From contig NZ_JAJJWI010000008.1 in the NCBI RefSeq assembly GCF_020907275.1, positions 124,001-188,000 on the forward strand: DNA of 64,000 nt, given 5' to 3'. Every line of letters starts with the position of its first letter. Positions within the stretch are counted from its first letter, which is position 1. Below the pieces are notes generated by a model that was not told the DNA's origin, searched no databases, and worked only from the letters and a program-made list of their open reading frames with translations. The translations under genes and the position numbers were made by a program. The stretch comes from Pontibacter silvestris. Its GTDB lineage: Bacteria > Bacteroidota > Bacteroidia > Cytophagales > Hymenobacteraceae. Shown piece by piece: positions 17,402 through 25,508 of the stretch.

Positions 17402-19167
17402 AAATTAATCATGTTTTTGTACTGCATCTGGTAAAGTTGAGCATAATAGCCATTATGGCGCAGCAGTTGCTCATGGTTACCCATTTCTTTTATCTCACCC
17501 TTATTCAGCACAATTATTTTATCAGCTTTTTGTATGGTAGAAAGTCGGTGAGCAATTACAATAGATGTACGCCCATGCATCAGTTGGTCAATAGCGTACT
17601 GGATCAGCTCTTCTGTCTCGGAGTCTACACTAGAGGTGGCTTCATCCAGAATAATAATCTCGGGGTTATATACCATCGCTCTCACAAAAGAAATAAGCTG
17701 GCGCTGTCCTACAGAGAGTGTAGCTCCTCGCTCCATTACCTGGTAATGTAAGCCTCCTGGTAAGCGTTCTATAAATTTACGTGCCCCCACCAGGTCTGCT
17801 GCCTGCCACATCTGTTCCTCAGTAATATTCTTATTCCCAAGGCTAATGTTGTCGGCTATTGTACCAGAAAACAGGAACACATCCTGCAATACTACGCCAA
17901 TATGGTGCCGCAACACGCTCAGGTCAAACTCTTTCAGGTCGTGACCATCAATAACTATTTTCCCTTTATTAATTTCATAAAACCGGTTAAGGAGGTTGAT
18001 AACAGATGTTTTACCGGCACCTGTAGCTCCTACAAAAGCCACAGTTTCACCAGCTTTCACCTCAAAAGAAAGGTCCCGGAGTACCCACTCTTCATTATTA
18101 TAAGCAAACCATACCTTTTGAAAGCTTATGTCTCCTTTTATATGAGCAGGTGCATGTGTACCCTTATCTGCAATCATCTCTCTGCTGTCAAGCAGGCGCA
18201 TAAGACGCTCTGTACTTACCACACCCAGCTGTAAGGTGTTAAAGCGGTCTGCAATCATGCGTATCGGGCGGAAGAACATCTGAATGTACAGGATAAAGGC
18301 CATCAGTGTACCTAAAGACATGTCGTTGTCTATTACCCCGTAGGCACCATACCATACCAATATGCCTAACCCTGCAGCCGCTATGATTTCCGCTACGGGA
18401 TAATAAATAGAATAGTACAGCACAGACCGGATATTAGCACGCGTATGCTCTTTGTTGATCGCTTCAAACTTCTCCATTTCGCGCTTCTCGTTATTAAATA
18501 TCTGCACGATACTCATACCCGTAATGTGCTCCTGCACGAAAGAGTTTAGCCTGGCCACCGCCGTACGCACTTCCTGAAAAGAGTCTTTTACTTTCTCTTT
18601 AAAAATATAGGTACTGATAACCATGAGCGGGAAGGTAGAAAGGCTCACCAATGTCAGTTCCCAGTCAATGTAGAACATAAAGCCTACAATGAACACCAGT
18701 TGCAGAATGTCTCCTATCATAGCTGCCATACCCTCGCTAAACACATCGGACAACGTTTCCACGTCCGACACGTTTCGGGTAACCAGTGTACCAATTGGCG
18801 TGTGGTCAAAGAATTTCAGGCGGAGGTCCAGAATATGGCGGTATAGTTTAATGCGGATATCGCGCACCACGTGCTGCCCCAGCCATCCGGCAAAATAGGT
18901 GTGCAGGTACTGTACAATGGCATTCAGAACCAATAGCACAGTTAATATCACGAACATTCTATTAAGGCCGTTCCAATCGTTCTGCAGAATCTCGTTATCC
19001 ACAGTGTACTGAATCAGGAACGGACGCACTGCAGCCAGTACAGCCGAAGCGAAAGTAAGAAAGACTATCAAATAAAATATCTTGACGTGCGGCTTCACAA
19101 ACGAGTACAGCCTCCGCAATACCTCTGCATCAAATACTTTACCTGCGTCGTTAAGTTTATTTTCCAA
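17398..19167 (-). CDS. ABC exporter half-transporter with degenerate signature motif
   Basis: The 589-residue protein has six membrane helices (about 30-320). The nucleotide-binding domain carries Walker A GATGAGKTS (about 372-380) and Walker B IIILDEATSSVD with the catalytic Glu, but the signature reads LSVGQRQ instead of LSGGQ. This is the complement of the exporter at 13744 and matches MdlB/BmrD-type subunits. A TTG start at 19167 is inferred, since an in-frame stop lies three codons upstream. It is 116 bp downstream of truA and overlaps the GyrI-like gene by 4 bp. Confidence 0.9.
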   Translation of the reverse strand: MENKLNDAGKVFDAEVLRRLYSFVKPHVKIFYLIVFLTFASAVLAAVRPFLIQYTVDNEILQNDWNGLNRMFVILTVLLVLNAIVQYLHTYFAGWLGQHVVRDIRIKLYRHILDLRLKFFDHTPIGTLVTRNVSDVETLSDVFSEGMAAMIGDILQLVFIVGFMFYIDWELTLVSLSTFPLMVISTYIFKEKVKDSFQEVRTAVARLNSFVQEHITGMSIVQIFNNEKREMEKFEAINKEHTRANIRSVLYYSIYYPVAEIIAAAGLGILVWYGAYGVIDNDMSLGTLMAFILYIQMFFRPIRMIADRFNTLQLGVVSTERLMRLLDSREMIADKGTHAPAHIKGDISFQKVWFAYNNEEWVLRDLSFEVKAGETVAFVGATGAGKTSVINLLNRFYEINKGKIVIDGHDLKEFDLSVLRHHIGVVLQDVFLFSGTIADNISLGNKNITEEQMWQAADLVGARKFIERLPGGLHYQVMERGATLSVGQRQLISFVRAMVYNPEIIILDEATSSVDSETEELIQYAIDQLMHGRTSIVIAHRLSTIQKADKIIVLNKGEIKEMGNHEQLLRHNGYYAQLYQMQYKNMINL

Positions 19168-19283
19168 GTTTAGTTAAGTCAAATCAGTTCTTTAGAAATA
19201 GCACTGTGCCGCTACTGTGGCAGCCTATTTTGTTACGTGCAACTGTTTCTAAGTGATTGTAAAGTTAATAGTTTTAGGCGGGT

Positions 19284-20051
19284 TTATTTAGCTGATGTGT
19301 CACTCGGTACTTTTAACTTGCCCTCCGGGTATGCCACCTTAGCCAGGTATAGCCCTTCAGCCGGTGCTGCGCCACTTGCTTTGCTCCGGTCTTTACTGGC
19401 TATTGTCTGCTCAAATGCTTCTACAGTTAACTTTCCCTTGCCTACGTCCAGTAAGGTACCTACCACCAGCCGTACCATGCCTCGCAGAAAACGATTTGCC
19501 CTTATTGTAAATTTAAGCTCGTCTCCCTCTTGCTGCCATACAGCTTCGTACATGTTACAGTTGTAATGTTTGGTGTCGCCTTTTACTTTGCTGAACGTGG
19601 TAAAGTCCTCATACTTCAGCAATATAGCAGCGGCTTCATTCATCTTTTCCAGGTCTGGTTGGCTGCTAAGGTAATGCGCATAGTAGCGCTTGAACGGATT
19701 TTTGGCGAGTGTAATGTAATAATGATACGTACGCTCAAAAGCATCGAATCTGGCATGGGCATCGTCAGGCACTAAATACAATTTTTTAGCCACGATATCG
19801 TTGGGGAGCAGACGGTTAAAGCGGTACACCATTTGTTCCTCGTCCAGCTTTTCAGCCACATCGAAATGCACAAACTGCTGACTGGCGTGTACGCCTGTAT
19901 CGGTGCGGCCACTGCCTGTAGAGTTGACAGGCTGTCGCAGCACTTTACTCAGACAATCGTCCAGCACCTCCTGTACCGACAGTGCATTTGGCTGCACCTG
20001 CCAGCCATGAAAACGGGTACCATCGTAAGCTATGTCTAAAAAATACCGCAT
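19284..20051 (-). CDS. truA: tRNA pseudouridine(38-40) synthase
   Basis: The 255-residue protein starts MRYFLDIAYDGTRFHGWQ. It carries the catalytic aspartate in GSGRTDTGVHA (Asp51) and the NRFLRGMVRLVVGTLLDVG motif near residue 185, all diagnostic of TruA at normal length. It isomerises uridines 38-40 in tRNA anticodon arms. A TAACTTTG -7-like element lies at 20056-20063, so close to the ATG that the mRNA might be nearly leaderless; this is weak. It may be co-transcribed with the downstream ABC exporter. Confidence 0.95.
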   Translation of the reverse strand: MRYFLDIAYDGTRFHGWQVQPNALSVQEVLDDCLSKVLRQPVNSTGSGRTDTGVHASQQFVHFDVAEKLDEEQMVYRFNRLLPNDIVAKKLYLVPDDAHARFDAFERTYHYYITLAKNPFKRYYAHYLSSQPDLEKMNEAAAILLKYEDFTTFSKVKGDTKHYNCNMYEAVWQQEGDELKFTIRANRFLRGMVRLVVGTLLDVGKGKLTVEAFEQTIASKDRSKASGAAPAEGLYLAKVAYPEGKLKVPSDTSAK

Positions 20052-20149
20052 AAGACAAAGTTACATATTCTTCGTGAATCATTTTGGTCCTTTGGAAGAA
20101 CACATCTTCGCCTTCGGCTGCCTCTAATTATTTAGCAAGTAACTCTTAT

Positions 20150-20179
20150 TTTGCTTTTTAAGGGGTTTGTCTAATTTTG
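20150..20179 (+). promoter_or_regulatory. Promoter of the DUF4293 gene
   Basis: TTTG (20150-20153), an 18-bp spacer and TAATTTTG (20172-20179) match the Bacteroidota consensus and lie 30 bp before the ATG at 20210. The element overlaps a possible TTG start at 20177, which rules that start out. Confidence 0.75.
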
Positions 20180-20209
20180 CAGTTCTTTAACCTGAAATTT
20201 ATTTGCCTT

Positions 20210-20710
20210 ATGATACAAAGAATTCAAACTGTATTTCTGTTTTTGCTGGCGATAGCTATGATCTGTATGCTGTTTCTGTCACTATGGTCTAAGACTGATG
20301 CCACAACAGGCGAAACGGTGGTGTTGACTGCCTGGAACCTTAAGTCGCACTTTCTTAATGAGCAGGGCGAGCCAACCGGAGCCGGGAATGTGCCCCAAAC
20401 AGGCACTATAGCAATAGGCCTTTTAGCCATTGCTGCCGCTGTTGTAGCTGTTTATGAAATATTTCAATACAAAAGCCGCCTAAACCAGATGAAGTTAGGC
20501 ATGCTGAACTCTTTACTGATTGGAGCCTGCTTTGTGGCTGAGTTTTATTATGCCAGAGTGGTTGGCGTAGACCTGGTACAAGGAACAGACAATGGTTCTT
20601 TTCATGCGGGTTTCTATATGCCTGTTTTAGCGCTTGTGTTAAATAGCTTAGCTAATCGCTACATAAAGCGCGATGAAGCCTTAGTAAGGTCTGTAGACAG
20701 ACTAAGATAA
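20210..20710 (+). CDS. DUF4293 four-helix membrane protein
   Basis: The protein has 166 residues from the ATG at 20210. The start MIQRIQTVFLFLLAIAMI is a hallmark of DUF4293. It has four hydrophobic segments and an exposed loop (about residues 28-62) after the first. The family is restricted to Bacteroidota and has no known function. An in-frame TTG at 20177 would add 11 residues but lies inside the -7 promoter element. It is divergent from truA and closed by a strong hairpin shared with the convergent DUF4476 gene. Confidence 0.85.
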   Translation: MIQRIQTVFLFLLAIAMICMLFLSLWSKTDATTGETVVLTAWNLKSHFLNEQGEPTGAGNVPQTGTIAIGLLAIAAAVVAVYEIFQYKSRLNQMKLGMLNSLLIGACFVAEFYYARVVGVDLVQGTDNGSFHAGFYMPVLALVLNSLANRYIKRDEALVRSVDRLR

Positions 20711-20731
20711 CAAAGAGACTTTTCTTACTAG

Positions 20732-20769
20732 CAAAGAGGCTCTGCTAAGTTGATAGCAGAGCCTCTTTG
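20732..20769. terminator. Bidirectional terminator between DUF4293 and DUF4476 genes
   Basis: CAAAGAGGCTCTGCT (20732-20746) pairs perfectly with 20755-20769 over an 8-nt loop. It lies between convergent genes and can serve both. Confidence 0.85.
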
Positions 20770-20802
20770 TATTACGCCACATACATTAATATAAACCATT
20801 CA

Positions 20803-21537
20803 TTACCTTCTGTTCACATAATCTCCCAGTTCTCTTATACTGATATCGTTTTCAAAGGCATCATACACATAGTAGAAATGCTCTTTGTCGCATACATAAT
20901 TGTAGGCAAATTTGGCGAGTTCTACTTTAGAGCTTTCATAAGAAAACTGCTCCAGCAAACGCTTCAGGTCCTCTGCCAGAATACTGCCACTACGTACTGC
21001 TTCACAGGCAATGGTTAACTTCGTGCTTTCAAATTCTCGTCCATCAACAGACTCTATTAGCTTGTCTATATCATACTTGTCCATCAGGTTGCGGCAAGCA
21101 TCTTCTTCACTGTCCTGTACTGGTGGAGCCGGCTCATTACGGTTGTTGTGGTTATCAGGATAGCGAGGCACAATTGGTTGTGGCCTTGCCGTAACCGGAG
21201 GCGGCACTAAAGGTACTTCGTTTATCAGGCGCAGGTATACCCTGCCTCTGTTGGCTGTACGCACGGCATAATTTGCCTCTACTCCTATGGGCACTAACAC
21301 ATTAGCTGCCATACGATAGACACCCCGGCGGCTCATTACCTTAAACTCTACATAATGTTTTCCCGGTTTCAGGTTTGTTACCCGTACAAAGTTTGAGGCA
21401 GTATAGTTTACCATCTTGCCATTCAGCCTTATCTGGAATGGTTCACCTTTAGGGGTAGCAAAAGTTAGTACAGAGGCTTGTGCCCATACCGGCAACACCA
21501 GTAGCACAAGCAAGAGCGGAAATAAAAACTTTTTCAT
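20803..21537 (-). CDS. Secreted DUF4476 protein
   Basis: The 244-residue protein has a clear signal peptide (MKKFLFPLLLVLLVLPVWAQA). An N-terminal beta domain follows (about 22-110; FQIRLNGKMVNYTASNFVRV, LKPGKHYVEFKVMSRRG), then a proline-rich linker (about 112-140). A C-terminal DUF4476 helical domain (about 146-243) has CRNLMDKYDIDKLIESV and CDKEHFYYVYDAF. The domain is common in Bacteroidota periplasmic or surface proteins of unknown role. The gene lies next to the decayed barrel cluster but itself looks intact. Confidence 0.85.
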   Translation of the reverse strand: MKKFLFPLLLVLLVLPVWAQASVLTFATPKGEPFQIRLNGKMVNYTASNFVRVTNLKPGKHYVEFKVMSRRGVYRMAANVLVPIGVEANYAVRTANRGRVYLRLINEVPLVPPPVTARPQPIVPRYPDNHNNRNEPAPPVQDSEEDACRNLMDKYDIDKLIESVDGREFESTKLTIACEAVRSGSILAEDLKRLLEQFSYESSKVELAKFAYNYVCDKEHFYYVYDAFENDISIRELGDYVNRR

Positions 21538-21645
21538 TGCAGCATAGGCTTTTGCTTATGCTGCTGCCGTACCAATTTCTGTGCCAGATTAAAAGCTAAA
21601 CTGCCGCCTCCTATAGGCTATACTTCTGAAAACAAAGAGTTAATG

Positions 21646-22340
21646 TTATAGCGTATAGTTTATACCCAAACCAAACGACTTTATAAATCTCCTTATCTTG
21701 TTTCCACTCTGCTCCCAATCATAATAAAAAGAATTACTACCCGTTAAATTGTCTTTGTAAAAGTAATATGTGACATAGCCATTAAAGCGACTACTGATTT
21801 TATAGTTAAAGCCTAAACCAGCCGTTGCAAAGGCATTCATACCCGAACCTTTTCTCCAGCTACATTAGCCTGTGGCGGTTCATTTTCTGCTATAGTACGC
21901 CTAAAAGCAGGCATAACTGTAGCTGTTGCATAAACAGGAAAGCGTTGCAGGGCTTTTAAGAAAGTAAAATTTATGGTTACAGGAATAGCTACTGCTTGCG
22001 TTTTAGACCGAGAGTGGTTTTCTATAGGAATTCCTTCGGTACCCTGCGTTATAACTGTGGCTTCATCTCTATCTCCCCCATAGGCTACGCCTACCTGCAA
22101 ACTTAATCTATCTGATATTCTATAACCTGTGTGCAGCCCTACTGGCACAAAATAGCCAGAGCGTACAGGTCCGAATTCTTTGTTATTTTCATAGTAAATG
22201 TGATAGGAGATAGTGCTTAACCCAACTCCTACAAGAGCTTTACTTGCCGTTGTAGTGCCTGAGGAAGGAAACCGCTGGACAGCAGCAGTAAAAGATTGAT
22301 AGAAGCAACAAGGAAAACAGTATATAGAAGATACTATACT
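21646..22340 (-). pseudogene. Outer-membrane beta-barrel protein, frame-disrupted copy A
   Basis: Two adjacent frames (22148 downward and 21840 downward) together read as one small beta-barrel, ending in RFIKSFGLGINYTL. They join if one A is restored in the A4 run near 21849-21852: one frame ends at AGEKVRV and the other continues SGMNAFATAGLGFNYKIS. This matches SGINTYLTAGFGLGYSIS in the neighbouring copy B. The 5' part is open to about 22340 (SKALVGVGLSTISYHIYYE) but has no ATG and no in-frame signal peptide. Hence two lesions. It is probably a dead gene or remnant; sequence error could explain the A run but not the missing start. Confidence 0.7.
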
Positions 22341-22347
22341 ACTACGA

Positions 22348-23024
22348 CTACTCTGGTTTAGCTTTTAATCTATAGTTGAGGCCAACGAATAATGAACCAG
22401 GATACGGGTATTCATCTCTTGGTCTTAAGTCCCTATTGAAATTGCGGCTTATTAAATGATAGTTAGCGTAGGCATCGAAACGTTTGCTTATAGAATACCC
22501 AAGACCAAAGCCAGCTGTCAGGTAAGTGTTTATGCCCGAAGTCTTAGCACTATAAGAAATAGTAGTCACTCCATCTCTAAGCTGAGACTTTTCCTGCTCT
22601 GTTTTGCTAAACATAGGAGTAAGCATTACTGTGCCATAAAACTGCACCCGTCTGAAAGGGTAAAGCAGAACGTAATCAAAGGTAACAGGTACACCCCACC
22701 CTTCGGTGCGAGTGATGTCGTTGTTATAAACAAACACATCATCAGACTCAACATAAATGTCTGAATGGTCTGCCTTTGCCGTGCCGTACCAGAGGCCAAC
22801 TTGCAGCCTTGCCCTCTCAGATAATTTATAGCCAATATTGATTGAACCGTAAGGATTAATGTTGCCTCCATTTGGTGCATTCTTATATTCTAAGTTGTAG
22901 CCAATAGCTGTTGCAGTAACGCCTATGTAAAGCTTTCCAGCAGGTTATCAAGAAGTAATTGCTGCGCTGTAGCAAATAGAGGAGCCACTAAAGCAGCAAT
23001 TAAAATAAAGACATATTTGTACAT
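22348..23024 (-). pseudogene. Outer-membrane beta-barrel protein, frame-disrupted copy B
   Basis: An ATG at 23024 opens a clean signal peptide (MYKYVFILIAALVAPLFATA). That frame stops soon after (LLESFT). The mature barrel reads on in another frame from about 22944: AGKLYIGVTATAIGYN, then INIGYKLSERARLQVGLWYG and the C-terminal SLFVGLNYRLKAKPE. One indel near 22940-22948 would restore a protein of about 220 residues. It is paralogous to copy A (both have SxRFxxYxxY and INY/LNYRL endings). The 5' signal being intact suggests the lesion is recent or a sequence error. Confidence 0.7.
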
Positions 23025-23042
23025 ATAATGTATTCTATAAAA

Positions 23043-23088
23043 TACCATGTTTGTGAAACGCATGAATCTGCTTTTCACAAACATGGTA
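23043..23088. terminator. 16-bp perfect inverted repeat, probable terminator
   Basis: TACCATGTTTGTGAAA (23043-23058) and its exact complement (23073-23088) flank a 14-nt loop. It sits between the 3' end of the OMP/MABP-tail unit and barrel copy B, and on the minus strand runs into ATTTTAT. Terminator is likely. Confidence 0.55.
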
Positions 23089-23110
23089 CAATGTGTAAAT
23101 CAAGTATTAA

Positions 23111-23173
23111 CTATCTCTTATAGCAGAAGTATGTATAATCACCTCCTGCTCCTTCATTTAGGTAGCTCTTACC
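23111..23173 (-). repeat. Stray MABP-like C-terminal tail, copy 2
   Basis: Read on the minus strand, this gives GKSYLNEGAGGDYTYFCYKR and a stop. That is the C-terminal end of a MABP-like repeat with no gene in front of it. It overlaps the last codon and stop of the OMP at 23169 in another frame. Confidence 0.75.
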
Positions 23174-23720
23174 TGTTCATCCCAAACCTATACTTTAAGC
23201 TTATACCAGGGCCAACCACATTAAGAACTCTGTATACTGGCGTATTTCCCTTGATATAATATAAGCTTTTAAAATCAAATGAAACAGCTAACGGTATTTT
23301 ACCTAAACCGGCTTCTATACCAGCTATGTAACCTATTGCCCCTTTCGCTGTAACTTTATCATTCTCATCTAATAATCCATCTGCCTGTTTATCAAAAACA
23401 AGTATTCCTCCTCCTGCCCCGTAGTATAGGAAGAAATTCTTTGACCTGAACAGCCTGTTATGTCGTTCATACATCCCAGATAGTTGATAGGCATGGCTTT
23501 TTAATAAAGCTTTTGACATTCCGACTTCTAAAGCGCTTGTTCCACTAAGAAAATATTTCCCGGTTATACCAAAATCATATTCACCGACTATTACCGCTCT
23601 TCGTACTCCTAAAGCAAACTTATATGCTGGAGAAGTCGCGGCATCCACTTGTTTTTGTATTCTAAGGGAGTCAAACTGGGCTTGCGCCACAGCCTGACTG
23701 ATTACCCCAAAGAAAAGCAC
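23169..23720 (-). CDS. Small outer-membrane barrel-like protein, copy 2
   Basis: The 183-residue protein has a signal-peptide-like start (LAVLFFGVISQAVAQAQ), with the ORF opening at GTG 23720. The mature part has alternating beta strands, including YDFGITGKYFLSGTSALEVG, SGMYERHNRLFRSKNFFLYYG and the C-terminal ISLKYRFGMNR. It is clearly paralogous to the protein at 23810. No ATG exists upstream before an in-frame stop, so the start is GTG or the 5' end is damaged. Function is unknown; an 8-stranded barrel is inference. It is followed at once by a stray MABP-like tail. Confidence 0.65.
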   Translation of the reverse strand: MLFFGVISQAVAQAQFDSLRIQKQVDAATSPAYKFALGVRRAVIVGEYDFGITGKYFLSGTSALEVGMSKALLKSHAYQLSGMYERHNRLFRSKNFFLYYGAGGGILVFDKQADGLLDENDKVTAKGAIGYIAGIEAGLGKIPLAVSFDFKSLYYIKGNTPVYRVLNVVGPGISLKYRFGMNR

Positions 23721-23751
23721 CGCTAGTTTCTCTTATGGTAGTGGTTGTAAG

Positions 23752-23817
23752 TTATCTTCTATAATAGAAGTAGATATAATCTCCTCCTGCTCCTTCAATT
23801 AGGTAGTTCTTAATTCC
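23752..23817 (-). repeat. Stray MABP-like C-terminal tail, copy 1
   Basis: On the minus strand this encodes IKNYLIEGAGGDYIYFYYRR and a stop, homologous to the tail at 23111. It overlaps the stop codon of the OMP copy at 23810 in another frame and has no start or body of its own. Confidence 0.75.
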
Positions 23818-24316
23818 TCATCCCGAACCTGTACTTTAAACCTAAAGCAGGACTTGCAACATTTAATACGCTGCCATCATCTCTGTAGCTGTTGACTCCA
23901 ATGTAGTATATCCCTCTGAAATCAAAAGAAAGGGCTAAAGGAATTTTACCTATGCCTAACTCCACGCCTGCTATATAACCAATGCCGCCTCGTAAATTTA
24001 TATCTCCGTCCTCTTGCATCTTTCCTATCAAGGTGCTGGAATATTGATTCAATATCAGCATACCACCTCCAACCCCATAGTATAACAAAAGATTTCTTGA
24101 TTTGAATACACTGCTGTGCCGTTCATACATTAAGGAAAGCTGATAAGCTTGCTTATCGAGTATAACCTTGGAGAGCCCCAATTCCAAAGCACTGCTGCCG
24201 CTTATGAAGTACTTTGCAGCGAGCCCAAGGTCAAACTCTCCTACAGGGTTAAATCCTCTACCTCCTACTGCTAACTTGTACGGTGCCCCTGTTTTCAACT
24301 CTCTCTGCTCCTTCAT
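23810..24316 (-). CDS. Outer-membrane barrel-like protein, copy 1, lacking its signal peptide
   Basis: The 168-residue frame is paralogous along its length to the protein at 23169: FDLGLAAKYFISGSSALELG, LSLMYERHSSVFKSRNLLLY, GGIGYIAGVELGIGKIPLAL and ending LGLKYRFGMRN. It starts directly at mature sequence with no signal peptide. The apparent start MKEQ is the MABP DLNEGA sequence of the preceding lipoprotein read in another frame. The two genes are fused at about 24305. As it stands it could not reach the outer membrane, so it is probably a deletion remnant. Confidence 0.6.
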   Translation of the reverse strand: MKEQRELKTGAPYKLAVGGRGFNPVGEFDLGLAAKYFISGSSALELGLSKVILDKQAYQLSLMYERHSSVFKSRNLLLYYGVGGGMLILNQYSSTLIGKMQEDGDINLRGGIGYIAGVELGIGKIPLALSFDFRGIYYIGVNSYRDDGSVLNVASPALGLKYRFGMRN

Positions 24317-25251
24317 TTAAATCTCCAGGTATTTTTATCCAACCATTAGGAGGCTGAAAGGAACTGCTGTTTCCATAAATTACTCCTACTTCCATGACTG
24401 TATTTGGACTATAAATAGTACATTTTTCCTGATATGCATAAATGTATTTTCCACCTGACCCATCATTAAGATCAGGAGTATGAAAACCCAAATCATCTTT
24501 TGCTTCGATAGGAGGCGAACAGTTAGTTGGCCAACTATTAAACCCACCAACTGAATAACTTTTTACAACTATGTTTTTTACAGAAACACTTCTACCCATC
24601 ATTGAACTGTTCACCCATGCACTTTGACCTGAATCTGAACCTTGCACTTTATTTGGATCACGTGTAAAGCATAAGTAAATATATTGCCCCCCTGCACCTT
24701 TATTAAGGTCTACAGGTATCTTATAGTATCCAGGTAAATCACTAGTGTTTATAGTAGAAGAGCTGCCTTTTCTGATCTTTAAATCCATACTAACATTGTC
24801 AATGTTAGTATAGAAGCCAGCTGGATGACTAACACATCCTATCCCTACCGAACTAACAAATTTAGAAGTTGGAGCTGGTGGAGTGCCGCCTCCGCCTCCC
24901 GTGCCTGGATCAATTGGAGCAATCACCATTGCGGTCACATCTTCACTGTTGGTCGCATCATACTTTGGGCGTGTAGGTCTTTCGGCTCCTTCGTAGCCTG
25001 TTACCTGCACTTCCTTGCTTACATACTGGCCTGTTTTGTCAGTTTTATACTTCTCGTCTTTGTCTTCCTTGTCCTTTGCATCTTTTACAGCTTGTGTCTG
25101 TTCAGCAGTCAGTGTTTCTGTTTCGGGAGCCACGGCATCCTTAGCTTTATCGCAGCCAAAGAACAGCAGGTTTGTGGAGAGGAAGAGGAGCAGGAAAAGC
25201 CTTAGCCATGTTGCTCTAAAATGTGGGGGGGGGTAAAAGTTTGTTTTTCAT
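24258..25251 (-). CDS. MABP-like repeat lipoprotein, start out of frame (C9 tract), 3' end fused
   Basis: The frame encodes a lipoprotein signal (FLLLFLSTNLLFFGC), a charged Lys/Asp/Glu linker and three repeats. The repeats end in KIPVDLNKGAGGQYIYLCFT, HTPDLNDGSGGKYIYAYQ and KIPGDLNEGA, resembling MABP (MVB12/Vps62-type beta-prism) repeats. The first two are complete. The third breaks after NEGA and runs on in a wrong frame to 24258. The only ATG (25251, MKNKLLP) is out of frame by one base because of nine Cs (25225-25233 on plus); eight would join it. It is either phase-OFF, damaged or miscalled. Function is unknown; the MABP assignment is by motif only. Confidence 0.6.
25225..25233. repeat. 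G9/C9 homopolymer inside the lipoprotein 5' end
   Basis: Nine Gs on the plus strand, nine Cs in the coding sense, eight codons after the ATG. Length 8 or 11 restores the frame, 9 or 10 does not. Confidence 0.9.
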
Positions 25252-25508
25252 ACTGCTTAAAATTTAAATGTTTAAATGTATAGCAATATAGACAGCTTTA
25301 AATCTATAAAAAAGGGAACTTTATGGGCTTAGGTAACATGGCATACACTATACTTACTGACCTAAAAGCACCTTCAGCAGGTCCTGAAGCACTTTTTAAT
25401 GTTTAAACAACTACGTTTTGTAACATAGGTTGTAAAATAAATTAGCCATGGGTAACATGCCCATGGCTAATTCTCAAAACCAGATATTTTTAACCCAGAA
25501 CTCCCCAA
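25252..25508. other. Intergenic stretch upstream of the lipoprotein gene
   Basis: AT-rich spacer between the lipoprotein start and the purM stop. GCCATGGGTAACATGCCCATGGC-like bases near 25446-25468 form a short hairpin (gccatggg / cccatggc) that may terminate purM. Nothing else is seen. Confidence 0.5.

Noticed and set aside
20177-20209. TTG start 11 codons upstream for the DUF4293 protein
   Set aside because: It lies inside the TAATTTTG promoter element, and the family starts MIQRIQ.
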